A DNA stretch of 17,379 nt from Bacillota bacterium (GTDB lineage Bacteria; Bacillota; Clostridia; DSM-8532): positions 1-17,379 of the forward strand of contig JAEZTB010000001.1 in the NCBI GenBank assembly GCA_023443745.1, given 5' to 3'. The position numbers and the translations under genes are program-made. Positions 14,419 through 17,379 of the stretch are shown here, piece after piece. The stretch's first letter is position 1; every line of letters starts with the position of its first letter. Under the pieces are notes generated by a model. The model did not search any database, was not told where the DNA came from, and worked only from the letters and a program-made list of their open reading frames with translations.

Positions 14419-15303
14419 ATGGAATTTGTGAGAACAGTTTTGGAACAGGAATTTCAAATCAGTCAGATTGTTTCGCTTCATTACTTTGAATTTGCAAAAG
14501 ACTTCCTGTACAAAGGTGAAAAGCACAACTTCTGGGAATTCTTATATGTTGATAAGGGTGAAGCTGAAGTAATGGCGGATGATTCGGGCTATCAATTGAA
14601 GCAGGGCGATATTATTTTCCATAAACCAAACGAGTTTCACAGCGTTTGGGCAAATAAAGTGATTGCACCTAATCTGATTGTCTTATCCTTTGAGTGCATG
14701 TCTCCCGCCATGAGCAATTTTGAGGAAAAAATATTCAATCTTGGGGATAGCGAAAGAGATTTACTGGCCGTTATTTTAAAAGAAGGTATGAATACTTTTA
14801 TGCCTCCTTTCGACCAGTACTGGATCAATACGCTGAATAAGAGGCAGGACACCCCCTTCGGAAGCCAGCAAATGATAAAGCTGAGCCTTGAAATGCTTTT
14901 AATCTCGCTGGTCAGAAAAGCTGAGTCCGGTTTAAAAGAAACCCGCCTTTCTTCCTTGGCAAAGGAAAGAAGCGAGCATGACATCCTTAAAAGAATAAAG
15001 GAATTTATGAATGCCAACCTATCCGAAAATATTACGCTGGAACAGGTCTGTAAATATTCAAACATGGGAAAAACTCAGCTTAAAACCCTGTTCAAGTCAA
15101 AAACCGGCAAAAGTGTTATAGAATATTTTAAATTTTTAAAAATAGAGCGGGCAAAAATCTTAATCCGGGAAGAAAAGCACAATAATACCGAAATCTCCAA
15201 TATGCTGGGCTACAGCAGCATACACAGCTTTTCAAGACATTTTAAAACCCTTGTGGGCATGGCTCCCTCGGAATACGCCAGAACGGTGAAGTCGAGGATG
15301 TAA
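14419..15303 (+). CDS. AraC-family transcriptional regulator (copy 2)
   Basis: A 294-residue paralogue of the regulator at 6588-7463, with the same layout. The N-terminal cupin-like sensor (about 15-95) has HYFEFAKDFL, GEKHNFWEFLYVDKGE and DIIFHKPNEFHS, all alignable with copy 1. The C-terminal double helix-turn-helix (about 195-291) contains ISNMLGYSSIHSFSRHFK. CAGGAGG lies a good distance before the ATG. Unlike copy 1 it is in line with, not divergent from, its probable target, the sorbose-1-phosphate reductase-like gene at 15490, whose promoter resembles the one copy 1 faces. It is expected to activate that gene on binding a sugar phosphate or related ligand; this is inferred from context. 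Confidence 0.92.
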   Translation: MEFVRTVLEQEFQISQIVSLHYFEFAKDFLYKGEKHNFWEFLYVDKGEAEVMADDSGYQLKQGDIIFHKPNEFHSVWANKVIAPNLIVLSFECMSPAMSNFEEKIFNLGDSERDLLAVILKEGMNTFMPPFDQYWINTLNKRQDTPFGSQQMIKLSLEMLLISLVRKAESGLKETRLSSLAKERSEHDILKRIKEFMNANLSENITLEQVCKYSNMGKTQLKTLFKSKTGKSVIEYFKFLKIERAKILIREEKHNNTEISNMLGYSSIHSFSRHFKTLVGMAPSEYARTVKSRM

Positions 15304-15309
15304 GGCCTT

Positions 15310-15475
15310 CAATCACCTTCCGAATAATATATGTTAAAAATACGGAAACATAAGCTAAAGACTTATGCCATTAATTATAGTTTCATAAGAACTGTATTGC
15401 TGGCAGGTTATTTTTGATTTTAAAATCAACTGTTAAGCGATCTGAAAAAAATATGTTAAAAGAATGCGAATAACT
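15310..15475. repeat. duplicated regulatory region, copy 2 (between AraC2 and the SorE-like gene)
   Basis: Homologous to 7466-7620. Conserved blocks are CAATCACCTTCC (15310-15321), ATATATGTTAAAAA (15327-15340), ATAAGCTAAAGACTTATGC (15350-15368) and ATATGTTAAAAG (15451-15462). Here the central dyad is perfect: CATAAG-N7-CTTATG (15349-15367). A perfect 16-bp palindrome, TTGATTTTAAAATCAA (15414-15429), also lies in this copy and is degenerate in copy 1. The left end keeps GGAAGGTGATT on the minus strand, the ribosome binding site of AraC in copy 1, although no gene follows it here. Confidence 0.8.
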
Positions 15476-15489
15476 CAGGGGGTACAATT

Positions 15490-16746
15490 GTGAGAACAAA
15501 AGCGGTTAGACTTTATGGGAAAAATGATTTAAGGCTGGAAGAATTTGAATTGTTTCCCATCAAGCAGGATGAAATACTGGCTCGGATTGTATCGGACAGC
15601 ATCTGCATGTCCTCTTATAAGGCAGCCGTTCAAGGATCCGATCATAAGCGGGTCCCTTTGGATATAGACCAGAATCCTGTTATTATCGGTCATGAATTCT
15701 GTGGTGTTATCATGGAAGTGGGTGAAAAGTGGAAAAAGGAGTTTAAGGAAGGAGACAAGTTTTCTATTCAGCCTGCTCTCAACCAAAGTCATGATCCTTA
15801 TACAGCAATCGGTTACTCCTTTCCTTATGTGGGAGGATATGCGACCCATGCCATTCTTCCCAATGTTGTCATGGAATCGGGCTGTCTATTGCCTTACAAG
15901 GGCGATGCTTTTTTTTACGGATCACTGGCTGAACCCATGTCCTGCATCATAGGCACCTTTAATGCGCAATATCACACTGTACCGGGCAGCTATACCCATA
16001 AAATGGGTATAGCAGAGAACGGCAAAATGGCTATACTGGCAGGGGTCGGGCCCATGGGCTTGGGAGCTATAGATTATGCCTTACACGGTGAGCGAAAGCC
16101 AAGCCTTCTGATTGTCACAGACATAGATGAAGCTCGCCTCAAAAGAGCTGCATCCATTTATACAGTGGAGGAAGCGGAGAAAAACGGAGTAAAGCTCCTG
16201 TATGTGAATACTTCATTACCTGATCAGGGATATGACTATCTCATGGAATTAACAGGGGGTACGGGCTACAACGATGTGATGGTCTTTGCTCCTGTAAAGC
16301 CTGTGGTAGAAATGGGAGACAGACTCCTATCCCATGACGGCTGTCTTAATTTCTTTGCGGGGCCTAATAATCCAGAATTTACAGCAGAATTCAATTTCTA
16401 TAATGTTCACTACAATGCCACTCATGTGGTGGGAACAAGCGGTGGTAACACCCGAGACATGGTCATGGCTCTGGATGGAATGGCCAGAGGCCTGATAAAC
16501 CCGGCTTCCATGATTACGCATATAGGCGGCTTGAACTGTGCTGCCGAAACAACCTTAAATCTTCCAAAGATTCCGGGAGGCAAAAAACTCATCTATACAG
16601 GCATCGAAATGCCGCTGACGGCCCTTGCAGATTTTAAAAAGCTGGGAACAGCTGATCCGTTCTTTAAAGGTCTGTCGGAGATCATTGAGGCTCATGACGG
16701 GATTTGGAACGCGGAAGCAGAAAATTATCTTCTAAGGAGCAATTAG
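15490..16746 (+). CDS. sorE: L-sorbose-1-phosphate reductase-like zinc alcohol dehydrogenase
   Basis: A 418-residue medium-chain dehydrogenase. Catalytic zinc ligands are visible as C39 (ICMSSYKAA), H68-E69 (IGHEFCG) and E148 (AEPMSC); the structural zinc cysteines are missing. The NAD(P) fold has GVGPMG (185-190), followed by the acidic strand end TDID (210-213). The opening KAVRLYGKNDLRLEEFEL, the HKRVP segment and the length match SorE of enteric bacteria as I remember it, which reduces L-sorbose 1-phosphate to D-glucitol 6-phosphate. The start is GTG at 15490 with CAGGGGG upstream; no ATG alternative precedes conserved sequence. The AraC2 gene lies upstream, with the duplicated promoter in the gap. 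It appears to be a single-gene transcript. The real substrate may be another keto-sugar phosphate. Confidence 0.82.
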   Translation: MRTKAVRLYGKNDLRLEEFELFPIKQDEILARIVSDSICMSSYKAAVQGSDHKRVPLDIDQNPVIIGHEFCGVIMEVGEKWKKEFKEGDKFSIQPALNQSHDPYTAIGYSFPYVGGYATHAILPNVVMESGCLLPYKGDAFFYGSLAEPMSCIIGTFNAQYHTVPGSYTHKMGIAENGKMAILAGVGPMGLGAIDYALHGERKPSLLIVTDIDEARLKRAASIYTVEEAEKNGVKLLYVNTSLPDQGYDYLMELTGGTGYNDVMVFAPVKPVVEMGDRLLSHDGCLNFFAGPNNPEFTAEFNFYNVHYNATHVVGTSGGNTRDMVMALDGMARGLINPASMITHIGGLNCAAETTLNLPKIPGGKKLIYTGIEMPLTALADFKKLGTADPFFKGLSEIIEAHDGIWNAEAENYLLRSN

Positions 16747-16783
16747 AATACAACGGGAGATTTATCGGAGTCAGGATTGTAAC

Positions 16784-16802
16784 GTGTGCTCACCGAGCAC
16801 AC
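16784..16802 (+). repeat. short perfect hairpin after the SorE-like gene
   Basis: GTGTGCTC-ACC-GAGCACAC (16784-16802), a perfect 8-bp inverted repeat 38 nt after the stop codon and just before the main terminator. There is no T run after it; it may help termination or protect the RNA end. Confidence 0.5.
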
Positions 16803-16810
16803 ACAAAGAG

Positions 16811-16858
16811 GAACAGGCAGGAAAGCTTCAAGCTCCTGCCTGTTCTCTATTATAATTA
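16811..16858. terminator. bidirectional terminator between the SorE-like and DapA-like genes
   Basis: GAACAGGCAGGA (16811-16822) pairs with TCCTGCCTGTTC (16834-16845), a 12-bp perfect stem with an 11-nt loop. A T-rich tail (TCTATTATAATTAT) follows on the plus strand and a weaker one (CCTCTTTGTG) on the minus strand, fitting two convergent genes. Confidence 0.8.
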
Positions 16859-16876
16859 TATCAAATGCTTAGAGCC

Positions 16877-17379
16877 CTAAATCTCGCCCGTCTTCACCAT
16901 AATGGATTTTACAAGTGCTTTTTGTTCGTCATTGAGTGCAGGTTCGTAATCAGGGCTGAAATTACCCTTAAAGCCCAGCAGATTCATAGCATAGGAGAAA
17001 GCAGGCCATATACCCACAACAAACATTTCATCCCTTGCTGCCATCATTTGGTTGAGGGTTTCCTTACCGGTCTCAAAATCACCGGCGTTAAAAGCGTCCT
17101 GAGCACGCTTGATAGTAGCAGGGAAGCATGCGAATATGCCGTCGAGAATATGTTCAATGCCATAGGCATGGCCGACGGCAAACAGATCGGAGTTTGAGAA
17201 GATGGGGGTAAAGTCCTTTTTGAGGTCCTTAGTATCATGAATAGTCTTGGCTAGGATAGCATCACCGGTCTTGATACCCTTAAAGTTATCAATTTTAGCC
17301 AGCTCCAGAACATCGCCAAAATTCAGCTTGTAACGGGCGGTAAACGGATGATCGTAAAGGTATATATCATGTTTTGTCA
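16877..17379 (-). CDS. dihydrodipicolinate synthase/N-acetylneuraminate lyase-family aldolase, C-terminal part (cut by window edge)
   Basis: The last 167 codons of a class I aldolase-type protein; the start lies beyond the window. The visible part opens with KHDIYLYDHPFTARY, equivalent to the YNVPxRT segment with the active-site Tyr, then KGIKTGD, whose Lys is the Schiff-base lysine (GIKDSSGD in DapA). FSNSDLFAVGHAYGIEHILDG continues into the glycine-rich strand of the barrel, and the protein ends in the usual helical tail. Members join or split pyruvate with an aldehyde or a sugar-like substrate. The TAG stop is at 16877-16879. In this setting a keto-deoxy sugar acid or sialic-acid type role is more likely than lysine synthesis, but that is inference. 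Confidence 0.82.
   Translation of the reverse strand, partial: TKHDIYLYDHPFTARYKLNFGDVLELAKIDNFKGIKTGDAILAKTIHDTKDLKKDFTPIFSNSDLFAVGHAYGIEHILDGIFACFPATIKRAQDAFNAGDFETGKETLNQMMAARDEMFVVGIWPAFSYAMNLLGFKGNFSPDYEPALNDEQKALVKSIMVKTGEI

Noticed and set aside
15230..15320. Short antisense frame after the fossil ribosome binding site near 15310
   Set aside because: A TTG-started frame of under 30 codons, entirely antisense to AraC copy 2 and with no sign of selection.
16865..17197. 110-codon plus-strand frame at the right end
   Set aside because: Antisense to the aldolase-family gene, whose minus-strand reading has clear family motifs.

Overview
The window looks like a chromosome segment of a low-to-moderate-GC Bacillota, most likely a Clostridia member. 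Supporting signs are strong AGGAGG-type ribosome binding sites, AT-rich intergenic DNA with sigma-A promoters, and a yabE-like (3D/G5 cell-wall protein) gene followed by ksgA/rsmA. No RNA genes of known class, insertion sequences, phage genes or CRISPR arrays were recognised.

Layout. (1) 1-2499 is a GC-richer sugar-oxidation locus. A minus-strand pair (TIM-barrel sugar isomerase/epimerase, then a Gfo/Idh/MocA oxidoreductase cut by the window edge) diverges from a plus-strand Gfo/Idh/MocA gene. The intergenic region has two consensus promoters, each with an AATCGATT palindrome just after the predicted start site. (2) 2500-6580 is a housekeeping block: a long leader that can fold (possible pseudoknot), the yabE-like gene, a second intergenic region with nested inverted repeats, ksgA, and an unrecognised conserved-looking protein. 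(3) 6588-11173 is a catabolic module: a divergent AraC-family regulator and a tightly coupled operon of PIG-L/LmbE deacetylase, PfkB sugar kinase, mannitol-1-phosphate dehydrogenase-like protein and a NagB-like protein with an altered active site. (4) 11208-14221 (minus) again holds a Gfo/Idh/MocA, epimerase, Gfo/Idh/MocA triad. (5) 14419-16746 is a second AraC regulator, paralogous to the first, followed by an L-sorbose-1-phosphate reductase-like dehydrogenase. (6) At the right edge is the C-terminal part of a DapA/NanA-family aldolase on the minus strand.

How it fits together. The most coherent story is a cytosolic route for an N-acetylated sugar: deacetylation, phosphorylation, deamination/isomerisation, and hexitol-phosphate/keto-sugar-phosphate redox. 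It is controlled by an AraC regulator whose whole promoter region (about 155 bp) has a second diverged copy in front of the sorbose-1-phosphate reductase-like gene. That duplicated regulator-plus-promoter unit links the two operons into one probable regulon of sugar-phosphate oxidoreductases. Two Gfo-epimerase-Gfo sets flank this. No transporter is visible, so uptake must be encoded elsewhere. Substrates are inferred, not shown.
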